Assembly: GCA_963693365.1 (NCBI GenBank)
Contig: CAVNZM010000008.1
Location: 3,038,001-3,102,000, forward strand
Direction of reading: 5' to 3'
From: Amoebidium appalachense
Taxonomy: Eukaryota; Ichthyosporea
Length of the DNA stretch: 64,000 nt
Under the pieces are notes generated by a model. That model was not told the origin of the DNA. It was given only the letters and a program-made list of their open reading frames with translations, and made no database searches. Positions within the stretch are counted from its first letter, which is position 1. The number at the start of each line of letters is the position of its first letter. Below, piece by piece: positions 1-43,561 of the stretch. Position numbers and translations under genes: made by a program.

Positions 1-1060
1 TTTTTTTTAATGACTTTATTGATATGCTCAGCAAAATAGAAGCCATCGAGATATCACCGATATCTCGGAGAAGAAAATACAAAAGCCCTCACTCTCGGAT
101 ACGGAGGAGATAACGACTTAAATAATCATACACCCTAGAAAACTCGTTAAACATACCGTGGTTCAACAGATAGTCAATAGACGTTAGATCAGGATTATCT
201 AAATAAGCCAGTCTTCTAATTTCTGACGGAATATCTGGAGATAAATAAATACATCTATCTAAGTGTTTACGAGAAAGGTTTCTGCACAAAAGTGGCACAA
301 TTATTTATGGAAACAAAGGTTACAGCGCCAAAATAAACATTTCCAAGCTATATCACAAGGAGGGGTTAGAATTGCAAAATCGGTAAGTGTGGTAGGTTTA
401 CGAGAGGAAGGGTAAGGTAAATATAAGTAGCTAATTTACCGTGACAACGATTGTAAAGAAAATAGACGAGTCTCTAATATAAAAAGAAGCACAGGCTCAA
501 GAGCCCTACCATGATACTCTTTATCACAACGATGAAGCAAAGGATATTGAGTATGAAACCAAGTAACATACTGCTGATAACTAGTAGAAGAGAAAAATAA
601 AGGAGATAAGTATTTAAAAGGATATCTCGGAATGGGAGAGAGATTGGGGATAGGTCATTTCGCACGAACAATAGAAATGCCGGGAACAGGTGCTAAAGAA
701 GGAAAGAATTGCAACAAAGGATGATAAGAAGGAAGCCTAACCAAATGAAAACAAAAGCGAACTCCTAATTCATTCATACGCTGGCGCGCCGGAGGGAGAC
801 CAAAAACACTCAGCAAGGGAGCCGCCAAAGGATGCCTACGCGAGGTTCGAGAAATAAACTGGATGAATTCACGCTGAAAGGAATCGAATTCCCGAAGAGC
901 CGCGCGCTGTTGCCGTGGAGGGGCACACAAGAGTAACGGGAGGCCATATTCGAAACATGGACGAAGAAAAACTTTTTAAAGAGTGAGCAAATTGGCAGGA
1001 TGAATATTAGAGATATTTGCGAATATTCCTTGATAGATATGTAAGCGATCACGCGCACGA
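1..1060 (-). mobile_element. Decayed retroposed element, probably non-LTR retrotransposon 3' part
   Basis: Read on the minus strand, the segment ends with AATAAA about a dozen bases before a terminal run of eight A (positions 1-8), as expected of a retroposed poly(A) end. Open fragments at 655-930 and 89-298 (minus) are broken by stops and frame changes. The 655-930 fragment contains VFGLPPARQRMNELGVRF followed by HLVRLPSYHPLL, which resembles the Arg/Leu-rich segment after the reverse transcriptase domain of LINE-type ORF2 proteins. No catalytic YXDD motif is visible, so only a 3' fragment could be present. The composition is AT-richer than the genes to the right and lacks their microsatellites. 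It could instead be a retroposed pseudogene of an unknown protein. The left edge of the window truncates the context. Confidence 0.4.
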
Positions 1061-1797
1061 GAGATGCGCGAAGTCAAAAGGCGCTCAAACCAGATACCCT
1101 TAAAGGTGAAAGGAAGATATTTTTTTCAGTTAGAATTTACTTTTTGACGTCGTTTCATGCAGATTATAGGATAATAGTATAAGCAATTAACCCTCCCAAA
1201 AAAATAAAATTAAATATGGCTTTTAGCTAACTTAAAACAAATGGGCATATGTTAGCCGCTAAGCAACAAGCTACCTTCAAGAATAGATAGATGAAAGAAA
1301 AAAGGTTGCCTGCGTACCCTCGGACGAGCAAGGGGGATTCCCGCCAAAAAATTGAGTCCACCAATCAATCGCTAAGAGATTCGGGTCAATCACGCCATCG
1401 ACCCGGTCATGAGAGGAATGTAGCAGCGATGACAAAAGAGCGAGAAATAAGCCGAGGAACAAAAAAAAAGTGAGACGGAGACTTCAAGTGTGACAGAAGA
1501 CAGACAGAACAGACAGACTCGGCTTTTCTGGACCACAAACGTGCAAGAAAATAAAGGATTAGCAAATTTTCCCTAGCATTTGCAAGTGATCCCTGAACCT
1601 ACGCGATTTGTTTACTTTCCATCGCACGTTATTTTCTCATGCATATGATTCAACGTTCGAGCTTCGGCCGCATGGCTAACTTGAAACCAGAACCAACACA
1701 TCACGTCTTCACTTTTGACCCTCTTCAGAAGCCGCCGAGAACAACCCTTTGACTGCATGGAAGCCCACAAAGATCCGCATAAAATTTGACCTCAAAA
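1061..1797. other. Intergenic, upstream of the GPP34 gene
   Basis: No supported gene. It has short open frames only and a moderately AT-rich sequence without microsatellites. It should contain the promoter and 5' UTR of the GPP34 gene, but no clear TATA or initiator element could be identified. A minus-strand open fragment at 1277-1462 may be further remains of the element to the left. Confidence 0.5.
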
Positions 1798-2288
1798 ATG
1801 GCGCACACACAAGAACACCCCACCACACCTACACCAACGTCAGCGACAGACTCATCAACACACACGTTCGACTCGCTTGAATCAGACCCTGTTTCCACAC
1901 TCACTTTGCCACAGAGCATATACCTGTTGTGCCTTGTAGACCACAGCGGCACGGTGTGTCCGTTGGTCAACTTCAAAAGATGCATGTGTGAAGCTGCACT
2001 GGCGGACCTGGCAATATCCGGCCACATTGGATTAGGCCCTGGTTTGTTGCCCCTCCCTCCACTTTTTCCTTTCCATGCTGCTGGGGTACTCCAACTCCTT
2101 GCCCCCCTCCCCCCCCTCCTCCCTCTCTCCCCTTTCTATGTACAATTGCCCCGAAATGGTTGACACAAGTAATTTCTATAACCCCGCTTTTTCTCGTTCT
2201 ACCCCCCCCCCCCCCTCTCTATCCCCCCCCCCCCCCCCCCCCCCCCCCCCTAGCGGCTACATGCCCCTCCCACAAAACATAAAAGCCG

Positions 2289-2321
<33 letters not shown>

Positions 2322-3707
2322 TCCTCCCTCCCCCCTCGCCCCCCTAGCCCCCTGTCTGTATCCCTCCCCTCCACGTCGCTTCCCTTTTTACCTTCCGCCT
2401 TTTCCCCCTTGTTGTCGGCCTACTGTTTGTATGCATGCATGGATCTGTGCCCATCGATTCCGGCAAGCAAAGCCACACTGTCCGACAGTGCCACGGGCTT
2501 GAACGAAAATGCTAAAGAATATAATGCCTGACTTCACATAGCATAGTTAATTTTATTTGCGTTTTAGCCGTCAATTTTATTTGCGTTTTAGCCGTCATCA
2601 TTGTGTTTCCGCCTTCCCCTTGATCTTGAAGCCACTGCCCCTCCTTCTCCCCCCTTCCCCCCCCCCCCCCCCTCCCCCCCCCCCCCCCCCCCGGCTCTCT
2701 CCGCCTTTCTTTCCGTGCCATTTGCAGAACATTTTTTGATTTTTTTTGTTCGTTGCGATACTGGGGTCAGATTAACTGATTCCTATGCTCCTCAGATGGT
2801 CCGGTCCGCCTTCCCCTTGATCTTGAAGCCACTGCCTCTCCTTCTCCCCCTCCCCCCCCCCCCCCCCCCGGCTCTCTCCGCCTTTCTTTCCGTGCCATTT
2901 GCAGAACATCTTTTGCGATACTGGGGTCAGATTAACTGATTCCTATGCTCCTCAGATGGCCGAGTGGTGGTGCTGAATCCAAACCCCGTTCATGACGATG
3001 TTCTTGACGAGATTCTGGACAAGATACTCTACTTCACCAAGCCGCTAGAGCCAGCTTCCTCGTTGTCAAGCAGCCAGCTACAAAAATACGACAGCACAAA
3101 CCAGCCTACCGGTGAAAATCCGAAAGCAAAGTCAAACTCCAAGGAGCCACATGACACGTTTGCCACGAAGGAAGCAGTTCATGTTCCCGAGAGGATTTTC
3201 GCACAAGAAGTTGACGATTTGGGTTTGGTGATGCCTCGTTCTTCTACTGAATGGATAAACGCACTTACCGGCAGCTCTTTATCAGCGCTAAGCACAAACC
3301 CACTCCCAATAGAAAATCCAAGAGACAGAATCATGCAGCAGTTGGGGGATTTGGGAATCTTGGGTACAGATGAGAGGGCTTATGTCTTTGGAGTGCCGTT
3401 GGGGTTGAAAGCGGTGAGACCTCTAAGGCGCCGGCTGGTGAAAGACATGCTCAGAGAGCAGTTAGATACGTTTGCAGAGGGACAGACATATGCACAGAAT
3501 GCAACGAAACTGGAGGCGTTGTTTCTGTTGCTTGTACGATTGAGAATGAGAAACCCACGCTTGGTAGATGCTTGGCGTCAAGACAAGACCATTGGGCAGC
3601 TGTATTATGAGAGATGGCAGTTTTTCCAGAAAAGACCCTTTCCGTCTTTGCAAGAGGAGAGCAGGCAGAGGCAGCTACTGTATTCCCTGCTGAGCGTTCC
3701 TCTATAG
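1798..3707 (+). CDS. GPP34 (GOLPH3/Vps74-type) domain protein, two exons, 331 aa
   Basis: Exons 1798-2041 and 2956-3707, with a phase-1 intron. The junction restores the codon of GPDGRVVVLNPNP. The start is the ATG at 1798; an in-frame TTG lies 12 nt upstream. Exon 1 has the N-terminal GPP34 signature LTLPQSIYLLCLVDHSGTV, then CEAALADLAISGHI. Exon 2 carries VLDEILDKI, EWINALTG, RDRIMQQLGDLGIL, a basic stretch RPLRRRLVKDMLREQL, and the closing helix ALFLLLVRLRM. Family members bind phosphatidylinositol-4-phosphate on the trans-Golgi and retain glycosyltransferases. This is family knowledge and not shown here. The protein is more divergent than GOLPH3 and has a Ser/Lys-rich insert of about 50 residues before the EWINALTG segment. 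No signal peptide or membrane segment is seen, consistent with a peripheral membrane protein. A possible poly(A) signal AATAAA lies at 4017. The intron holds a duplicated acceptor (separate entry). Confidence 0.88.
2549..2596. repeat. 24-bp direct repeat, two copies, in the GPP34 intron
   Basis: AATTTTATTTGCGTTTTAGCC occurs twice with a spacing of 24 bp, just upstream of the larger acceptor-containing duplication. Confidence 0.85.
2605..2965 (+). repeat. Tandem duplication containing the intron 3' splice site
   Basis: Two copies of a segment that starts CGCCTTCCCCTTGATCTTG (about 2608 and 2807), runs through poly(C), GGCTCTCTCCGCC and CTGGGGTCAGATTAACTG, and ends TATGCTCCTCAG|ATGG. The copies give AG at 2795 and 2955. 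Only the second AG continues into the conserved GPP34 reading frame (GATGGCCGAGTGG). The first copy has a longer C run and an extra T-rich insertion. Confidence 0.9.
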
Positions 3708-4290
3708 TAATTATTGATCAAAGTGTACAGATGTATGCATAGTAGTGCAAAGTGAGAGTGCAATTTTAGTGATGTTTGATCCGTGTATTCAGTATCTGTT
3801 GTGGTGTATTTATAAGTCAATGATAGTTGTATATACGAGCATACTCAGTGAAAAGTGTGCTCTGTTTGAGCCTTGGTGTGCACGGGTTTCTTTGATATTG
3901 TAGTTTTCTTACATAGTGCACGTGCACCCCTTCCCAGCAACTGCCCGGGCACGAGCACAAACAAGCACACGTAAGTATGCATGAAGCCCATCCTACGCTT
4001 TCATGTGTAGGCCAAAAATAAATCGTCGAGATGATTTCCACACCTGGGACCTGGGAAGTAAGCATATATGATCATACTACGCACACATGCGCACACTGTT
4101 CGACAACACACATCATAGTGACTGTTTGCAAACGCTGGATGCCCATATGTAAAATGGTGAAAGAAGAGAGGCTGGGCCGTTGTACGCTTGTGCGCGTGTT
4201 AGCGGGAAGGAAGGAAGGAAATTGGTGGGGATCATCGGGCCGGAGCGCTCGAAGTGGTAACCCACCCACACCCCGTGCACGGCACTCGAC

Positions 4291-4333
<43 letters not shown>

Positions 4334-4857
4334 CCCTCCCTCTCCTTATCTTCTCCCCCACCCCACCCCCCCCCCCCCCACCTCCCCTCCGGAGGCTCTC
4401 CCCCCCCCCCCCCCCCCCCCTCCCGTCCCCACCTCTCCCCTCCCCCCGCCCACCCACCCATCCACCAACCCACCCGCCCACCCACCCACCTAGCATGTAC
4501 TCATTCAAGTCCAAAAAATCCATGGTTTTCTGAGCTGTCGTGAGAAATACATGTGCCGAACAAGTGCGCACACTCATGAACTGAAACCTGGCAAGTGTAG
4601 AGGTCTATACTGTCATACCCTACGATGGATTTGTAGTAGTTTCAGCTTCAGAAATGCTATAAACTTACGTCATCGATACTGCAGACTAGTAATATTGCAC
4701 CACCGCCTGTCGACTGACTCGGAAGCCTGTAGCTCGGAGAGAGGATCCGGAGCCCGAGGGAGACAACTTAGTACGTATACGTATAGTAAGTTGAGACCGT
4801 GTAGCTAAGAATATTTACCCTATAGCAGAAACAGAAAGGTGCCGAGCAAAATAAGAG
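3708..4857. other. Intergenic between the GPP34 gene and CPSF2
   Basis: Contains the GPP34 3' UTR with AATAAA at 4017-4022, C runs around 4291-4330 and 4401-4420, and a CCCA/CACC-rich stretch at 4430-4492. The last 300 bp before the CPSF2 start are non-repetitive and presumably hold its promoter and 5' UTR. No other gene is supported. Confidence 0.6.
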
Positions 4858-23983
<19,126 letters not shown>

Positions 23984-24286
23984 TTTATAACTATAAATGG
24001 TGATGTATGTGGCAACGTGATTGGATAGCATTTATTCTGGTGATTGAATGGTTGTGTCTGATATGGTCATTTGTTTTTTTTTTGCCCGAGTTGGAAGGAT
24101 CGGCAGGAAATACTGTCTGTATGCACGAAGGGAATAATATGCAATGAGATCTCTCGATTTCTCCGTGTCATGTGTCTGCATATCTGGGACGTGAACACTT
24201 TTTGGGGAGGAAAACCCGCTAGACAGGTTGCAATGTTGTCACTTATTGAGCTATTAGGCTTCTCGGAAGGCATGAATTTTTTATTT

Positions 24287-24290
<4 letters not shown>

Positions 24291-24373
<83 letters not shown>
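24291..24373 (+). repeat. T(31)G(52) homopolymer pair
   Basis: A T run switches to an uninterrupted G run of 52 bases. On the opposite strand this is C52A31. Confidence 0.95.
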
Positions 24374-24375
<2 letters not shown>

Positions 24376-25925
24376 GATGGTTTGTTTTTACTTGTATATG
24401 CACGTATGGTGGTCTTTCAAAACTTCTCGCTCCTTTTTTTTTCTTTGAATGCAAAGGCTGGATTGAAAAAAGATGCTGCACACAGCTATGGGATGTTGGC
24501 TTGAATTGTTGATAAAACTCGTGCACTTCGAATCCCCAATTGTGTCTATTTTGTGTTTTTATTCGTTACAAATGATAAGGGGGCACAAACGGTTACCTGA
24601 GAACGGTACCGCTAATATATTACCGATATTGACATGTACCAAGGTTTCTGTACGTATGTATACGTATGCACTGTGTGGCAGCGGCCCGTTTATAGTGGAA
24701 TGAGCCACACGTACGAAAGAACAAGTATGATGTCCAAATAAAATGAAGTATGTCACGTTCAAAGAATAATGCATTCTGTTGAATAGGAACGATAATTGCA
24801 AAAGGGTAAAGATTTGGAGACATTCGAATGATTAATTCGAGTTCACCAAGCATGTGTGTGTTTTTACGCGTACAAAATCATATCGATGTACACATGTCTG
24901 CGGATGCTGCCCCTCAGTGCGGCAAGTGAGTGTAGTACGATGTGTACGTGTACATCTTACACGTGTGTGGTTGTTTTGCAGTACCGTAATGTACGTGTAG
25001 TAATATAGTCATGGTAGCCATGACGGTCATGAGCCAGCTGGGTGCATATTGTAAAACGCGTTGCAACATTACAGCGTGTACGTGTAACATGCACATGTAC
25101 GTACGGCCATATGTATCTCAGTGACTCAGCGGCCCAGCCTAGCCGAAGTTCGAAGGGGATATCGTGTATTTGCATGTGCAGTCACTGTGTCCATGACATA
25201 GCTATAGTGCAATATATCCATGTGATCATCTTGATATTTGATAACTGTTTGCATGCGAGCACCGAGCTCGAGCTCAGCCTGGTGGAGTAACTGTCACAGT
25301 GGAACTTTGCAAGCAATACTATTGTTGTGAGTGTGTGTAGTGTGTGTGTGCCTGTACACGTGCGCGTGTGTGTGTTTAGTGTGTGAAGCACGTGGACGTG
25401 CATTAATATTGTGTGTGTACATGTGTATGTGTGTGTGCGTGCGCGCAGTGTGGTGTATGTGTGTGTGTGTGTGAGTGTGACTATGATTGAAAAGTGTGCG
25501 ACTGAGTTGTACAAAAAGATGACTGTGTGCACCTTGTGTGACAGGGCACACGCCCATATCCACCGTGCCACGTGTACGGTGCATATAGGCACATGGCACC
25601 ATCACTGGTACGTACCAAGGCCTCCTATATACTTGGTACCTGTCGGGGTCTGTATGGCAGATTTATATGTATTTTGGATCATCACAATATGGTTGCATGT
25701 GTGTGTTGCAGCGATGCACGCGTGGTTATAACGAGACACCAGTCGCCATTTCAACCACTTGCAGCACGGTGTGTGGTTTCACACGTGAGCAGCACCCTCA
25801 GTTTTGGCCATGCGTGTAAATAAGAGAAGGTTCGGATTCTTCATTGTTAAGAATGGCGACTCTTGAACAAAGCCTTTGACGAAAGTGTGCACGGACACGT
25901 GCGCATACCATGCCGTACCATAGAC

Positions 25926-26034
<109 letters not shown>

Positions 26035-26451
26035 TTTTATTATTTTTTTTTTTTTTTTTGGGGGGGGGGGGGGGGTCATGGACTTGTAGAAACACGCAGG
26101 TCACACTGCAACGGTATATATATTTGCACATTTATTAAGTGACGTCATCACATACTGCCCCTCACCTCAAAGATATGCACACAAGCGGTAAGTCCAGCCG
26201 CACCGTTGATTCCCACCCAATCAGATCACATGTTGGGAATAAAATGACATCCATCCCCCTTAGTTCCTTTACATTCTCGTCTTCATTGTTCTATTTCAAT
26301 TTGGAATAACATACTATGTAATATTTTGTACAGACTCACATAACTATCATGTGCATGTGGTTGAGTGCCTTGTCAAGCGCTGGCTGGAACCAACGTCGGC
26401 TCAGCAACACGAAACCTGCATACGAAGCAGATTGTCAGAAATGTATCCCCC

Positions 26452-26482
<31 letters not shown>

Positions 26483-26682
26483 ACAGCCACCCACCAAAAA
26501 CACAGACACACACACACACACACACACACACTCTCTCTCTCACTCTGGTCCGAACCACCATTCCAGGCCTTCCCAAATTTGACCACGCACACGCCCTCAC
26601 ACGCACGCAACACACGCACACCCACACACCCACACACACACATCGTGCTCCGACATATGCCACCCACCTGTCCGTCAGACAA

Positions 26683-26855
26683 CTAGCGGGAAGGAGAGGC
26701 ACTGCCACCACGTGGAGGGGGGCTGCGAGAATCTCTGCGTGGGGACACACTCCTGAAGGCACAGAGTGCGGTCAGAGTTTCGTGGCATGAGCTTGTCTGT
26801 TGAAAAGATTTCCCTATACACACACAGGGTTGTGGGAATCATTTAAGTCCCGCAG

Positions 26856-26893
<38 letters not shown>

Positions 26894-28343
26894 ATAAAAG
26901 TACTCCCTTCAATTTTTTTCCTCTTTTGGGTGATGCTTATGTACGTGGGAGGGCCCGGGGAAGGAAGGGGGGAGGGGAGGGGGCTGTTCCCAAAAACACC
27001 CCGTCAAGCCCACTACAGCACACTTCCTCATTTTTGTTCTTCACTCAGTCAAAATCCCCCCTATTTATACACCAACCCTACTCTACCCCCCCCCCCCCCC
27101 CCCCCCCCCCCCCATACAGACACACATTCTTCCACGAAATGCCCAACACAGCACATTCCCTTCAACCACACCACCACTCTACACCCAGCACCCATTCACC
27201 CACACCCACACCCACACACACGAAACACACCTGCGGGGGCTGCGAGAGGGGGAGCGACGACGGGCCGGGCTACGTCCCCTCGAGCGAGACCTAGAACGAT
27301 CACGACGGGGGGAGCGGGAGCGAGAACGCGAGCGGCGCCTGTAACCAGGGGAACGTGAACGTGAACGGGAGCGATAGCGCCCACCACCACGACGGGGACA
27401 CTCTCTGGCAAAATGACCCAACCGGCCGCATTCGTAACATTCACTGCTTCCGAACTCACGACGGGGACCACCGCTAGGACCACCACGAGAGATCTCAACA
27501 CCTGTGGGGTGGAACGAAGAGGGAGGGGGGGGTTTGGGGGGTGAGGGGGGGGGGGAGGGTGGCCGGGGCGGGGGGGTTTGCTTCGGGGTTGATCGTGATG
27601 GCGCAGGTTGAAAAGGGGAGTTCCGGGGGAGCAAGGTGAGGGTTAGTAGCGGGAAAAAGAAGCCATGAAACTAACGAGATATCGTTACTGCTGAGCACAT
27701 CTTGTTAACGTTTTTAATCTATCCCCCTTTTGCCAACAACTGCAGCTACAGCAAAGCGTCCATACACACAAACATTGTAACCTTGGATTTCGGAGAAAAA
27801 CAACCAAACTTTCAGTACCATATTTGCACCGGCAAAGATGGATGTACACACGCACCCGTACCATGGTCGAGCGTCAAGCCGTAAAACAACATGTTCAGAG
27901 TGATTAGAGGCACACAACGGCACCTTTCAAGTAGCCCTGCAGAGGTTAAAACCTGTGCAGCTGTGGCCGCTGTGAAGGCAGGAAGACACACTGGTGGCTG
28001 CCTAGCAGCTACACAAAACATGCAGGTGTGCTGGATTATGATCATGTTGGTTGCCGTGCATGGGTGGGTGGGTGGGTGGATGCTACGAAGCGCTGAAGCG
28101 CAGAGATGGCAGGCTCAGTAGCGCTGCTGGTGAATGGTTTTTGCACATGAGCTTGGTTCTCGTTTCCCCCCCATTTTGTCCCTTCCTTTCCCCACCTTTT
28201 CTTCGCCGCCCACCCACTACAACTTGACGTGAGGTATATGATACCAGCACACCAACACAGACGAACAACGAAAAAAAAAAAATGAAAACTCCCACGCCAG
28301 GGTAAACACACCATCAGCCCGCAGTTCTCAGCACCTGTATAGA

Positions 28344-28381
<38 letters not shown>

Positions 28382-28651
28382 TAAGCCGAAAACTATTATG
28401 AAGACACACGCAACAGACAAACGTGAAAACTTACGCAATCTCTTTCCCCTCAACTCCTGCCCATCCTCCCCTCTGACGGCATCATCCGCATCGCGTGAGT
28501 CCTCAAACCAGACAAACGCAAAGCCGGGGGGTTTGCGAGCCACCCAAACATCAGTAACCCTCCCGTAGCGGTCGAAAAGGTCTCGGAGGTCGCGCTCATC
28601 GAGCCCAAAGTCAAGGTTGCCTACGTACACTTTGGTACCTTTACGGTCCAT
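26683..28651 (-). CDS. SRSF7: SR-family splicing factor with RRM, CCHC zinc knuckle and RS domain, 185 aa
   Basis: Exons (minus): 28651-28435, 27501-27231, 26752-26683. The frame is continuous to TAG. The RRM covers residues 6 to about 75, with RNP2 KVYVGNL (7-13) and RNP1 GFAFVWFE (43-50). A single CCHC knuckle [14 protein letters not shown] (C94, C97, H102, C107) follows, then an RS tail rich in SRSRS and RSPRR. An RRM plus one zinc knuckle plus an RS domain is the architecture of SRSF7 (9G8) in animals and of the RSZ proteins in plants. Such factors bind exonic enhancers and the export receptor NXF1 in the nucleus. The position usually E in RNP1 (FVEFE) is W here. The orthology name is therefore by architecture only. 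Introns are short and poor in repeats compared with neighbouring genes. Confidence 0.93.
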
Positions 28652-29822
28652 GTTGGCTGAGCAATGGCATTAATGGGTGCCCTCAAATGCAACAAGAGAG
28701 GTTTGCTAAGCTGTTTGACAACGTCGGTTTCTATATCTACAAAAAAGAAGAAGAGAAAGGAACCCCACTCGCCTTTCTAAAACGTTGGTAAAGTGAAAAA
28801 ACAGCGAACTAAACCACTCGGTCGTGAAAGGTGTGACGCTGATACCAGGGTTTTGGGCGGGAAAATTCTGGCCCACTGGGAAGATTCAGGAAGACACAAG
28901 GTTATTTCTAGCGATACAGGATTGGAAACGAGCTAAATTTAGATTTTGCTGGATCTGAGCGATAATTTCGGAAATTTCGGCAGATTTATCTCCGGTCTAT
29001 CTATCGAAGGTATATCTCAAGCAACCCGTGGCCTATGCATCAGCTTCCAAAGGCTTTTTATGACAGTAAACTGCCATATATTGCACGATTATTATAATTC
29101 AGTGATTATTGCTGTTATCATCACACCTCATCTCTTCCGCCCTTTCTCCTCTCCTTTTACCCTCTGGCTTAGCTCGATTCAAATGCAGCCGGATATTGCT
29201 AGCAGAGAGCAAATGTGTGATGCGAACGTCTTCTTCTTTTCTCTCTTTTCTTTTTTTAATTGCATTTCTTGTGTGTGATTGTGCGCGCGTTTTAATTGCA
29301 TTTCTTGTGTGTGATTGTGCGCGCGCGTGCGCGAGCGTGTGTGTGTGCGTGTGTGTGTGCGTGTGTGTGTTCATGTGTTTTTGTGTGTGTGTTATAGGTT
29401 GGGGGAGGAGGGGGGGGGGGGGGGGGGCATTCTCTACCGCTAGCATAGATGCCAGTTATTGTTCAGAGTGGCAAGGGTGTTGCATAAGCCTCACAGTGCA
29501 AACAAAACACCTCCAGGGCTTTCCCTTTGATATTTTCATTCGTGACGTCATTTAGAGGAAACACAACAATTGCAGCTTTGACCTTCTGCAAATAGCTCGC
29601 GTATATCACATCTCCAAATATTAAATCTCCAAAACTAAAAGACTCTGCCAGACACAGGAAAATACATCATTCAAGTTTCAAAACCTTCGTAAAGCATCAT
29701 GTACTTCTGCGTCAAAAGCGCTAACATAACTCCAATCTAAACTCACCAAGAAACCATTCATGCATGCATATGCCTGTACTAAAAATATTGATAGGCCAAA
29801 AGAAGGAAAAAAGAGATAGAAA

Positions 29823-29861
<39 letters not shown>

Positions 29862-30151
29862 GGGAGGGAGGGAGGAAAGGAAAGAGAAAAAAAGAAAAAA
29901 GAAAAAAGAAAAAAAGAAAAAAAGAAAGGAAAAACGGGACAAGGTCAATACTGATGCAGCGGTTGTAGCTATAAGGGTGCATCAATGGGGGTAATGAGAA
30001 GCACCATCATAGCGCAAAAAGACCAAAAAATGTTATACAGCAAATGCACACTATTCTGGAACCTAGCAAAACAAAATGCAACAAATAGGGGATGTAAAGA
30101 GGAGGGGGAGAGGACCCCGGGGGAAGGGGGTGGGTGGGTCGGTGGGTGGGT

Positions 30152-30197
<46 letters not shown>

Positions 30198-30428
30198 CGA
30201 GGGGTACAGCAGCAGTAGCAGCAGGATCGGAGAGGGGGGGAAGGGGGGGGGGGGGGGGGGGGGGGGGAGATAAAGAGAGAGGGTGTGTGTGCCTAAATGT
30301 GTACCCATGTGCATGCACATGTGTATGCATGTGTGCGTATCTGTATGTGTGCACACGCATGATGTGCGCATGTGTGTGTATGGGTGGGTGCGCGCGTATA
30401 CATGCCACCTAACAGTAAAAAGACCAAG
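28652..30428. other. Intergenic upstream of the SRSF7-like gene and downstream of RFWD3
   Basis: 28652-29800 is mostly unique sequence and includes the probable promoter of the SR gene. A 36-bp direct repeat (TTAATTGCATTTCTTGTG) lies at 29254-29325. G runs lie at 29824-29860, 30151-30197 and 30243-30267. No gene is supported. Confidence 0.6.
29254..29325. repeat. 36-bp direct repeat, two copies
   Basis: TTAATTGCATTTCTTGTG followed by TGTGATTGTGCGCGCG appears twice in tandem, then grades into GCGC/GTGT sequence. Confidence 0.85.
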
Positions 30429-42100
<11,672 letters not shown>

Positions 42101-43561
42101 GGGTTAAGTCTTGAAGCAACATGCATAAAGTGATGAGAAAAAAAAAGGCAAAATCTTACAATACCCATTTAGTAGGCAAAGAACAACGCTGGTTTGTTCA
42201 GTAAGAGCTAGCCCAGCTTACGCCTTGGTGGAAACACCCCATACTATACAAACGGGCTGAACATGCACAAATATACACGGACGCATGAAGCCATCACCAC
42301 AACAGAAGTGCCACACTTCATGATAATGAACATTCGTCGTACACCGTCCGTGTTACGTCATGCTGCCAGCTACGGGCGATTTTGGCGCGCGTTTTCGAAT
42401 TCGACCAACAAAACCATTTCACATCACCGTGGTATCAAGCAAACTTTTATTTTTCTTTTTCTTTTTTTTTCTTTTTTTTTCTTTTTTGGTACACCTACAG
42501 AGTCCTGGCGTCAACCTATATAATCACTGCAATACTGTATTAGGCCTCAGAACCCGGGCCTATTGAAGTAGAAGAGCTTTTGCATTTGAAAGTAATATTG
42601 TCCCCCTGCTTTCTATTGAACACCAGCCCCCCCCCCCAAGCCTCACCCTCTCCTTTCTTTCGGGATCCCCTTTTCCTCCCTATCACCTCACACCTCTTCA
42701 TGGTAAATCTCAAAAATTGACTTGTGATAATAGCGGTAGACGTAGCACGAAACCTTTGCATTAGAATGTGGGCCCTAACATGGAACAGCGTTGACCCTTC
42801 TTCACATTGCAGTGACTGCAGTATGAGCAGGCAACTACTTGTGGCTTTTCTCCTCCATTTTGTGGTGAGTAACATCTCATCTAGGTTGGGTGTGCTGGAT
42901 CTACACGCCCAGTCTAGTTCTCTTGAACTTTCACAGTCTCATGTCGACGCGCCAAGCAACCTTAACCTCCTTGTCAAGCAAGGCTGAGAGTTCAGTTTGA
43001 GTTTTAAGTGGCTCCAGGTTTGCGAGTCCCAGATCTTTGTCCTGTGGTTAGCTCTCCAGGGTCTTATATTTTAGTGTTACCGCCAGAAACACGTGAAAAG
43101 GTCAGTAGATCTGCCGAGCACAATAATTTTAATCACATTTGCCGTATACAACTCCCTCGTGCTGCACCGAGTCATAGGGAGGTACAATCATGCTTACATC
43201 ATTGTTATTTGAGCCCTTTCTCCACGATCATTCACCTGTTCAGAGCACTCATTAGCCAGATCTAAAACGGTTCTCTTTCTTATACAAAGACTCTTCTAGG
43301 CTCACTCATTTTGCTGGGGCATTGTGCTGTTTATTAACGACATGTAGTTGAGCTGTGACGAGTTGTCGGCGCCAAGGCCAACAGTACTTCCACCCAACAA
43401 GACATACGTGTAAAAATCGACGTTACTCTTACATCATACATATCAGAGATACATCATATGTGGAGACATAACGTTTTTTTTTTCCTTTTTTTTTCTTTTT
43501 TTTAACTTCACTTGGTAGAAACCCCTAACAAATCCTTGGCCATGGGGTGTAGATTCCAGCC
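42101..43561. other. Divergent intergenic region between RFWD3 and the dioxygenase gene
   Basis: 1.46 kb without microsatellites apart from short T runs (42440-42486, 43475-43503). It must hold both promoters. Open frames of 85-111 codons on both strands (42540-43265) have no recognisable domain, and I do not call them genes. No TATA box could be assigned with confidence. Confidence 0.6.

Noticed and set aside
4031-4543. Pro-rich and Gly-rich open frames over C/G runs
   Set aside because: Homopolymer translation products without start context or conservation. The same pattern recurs wherever C or G runs occur.
24470-24545. tRNA-like T-loop CTTCGAATCCCC
   Set aside because: No matching acceptor stem, D-loop or anticodon arm could be folded around it.
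42540-43265. Open frames of 85-111 codons in the RFWD3-dioxygenase spacer
   Set aside because: No domain, no splice-supported extension, and comparable frames on both strands.
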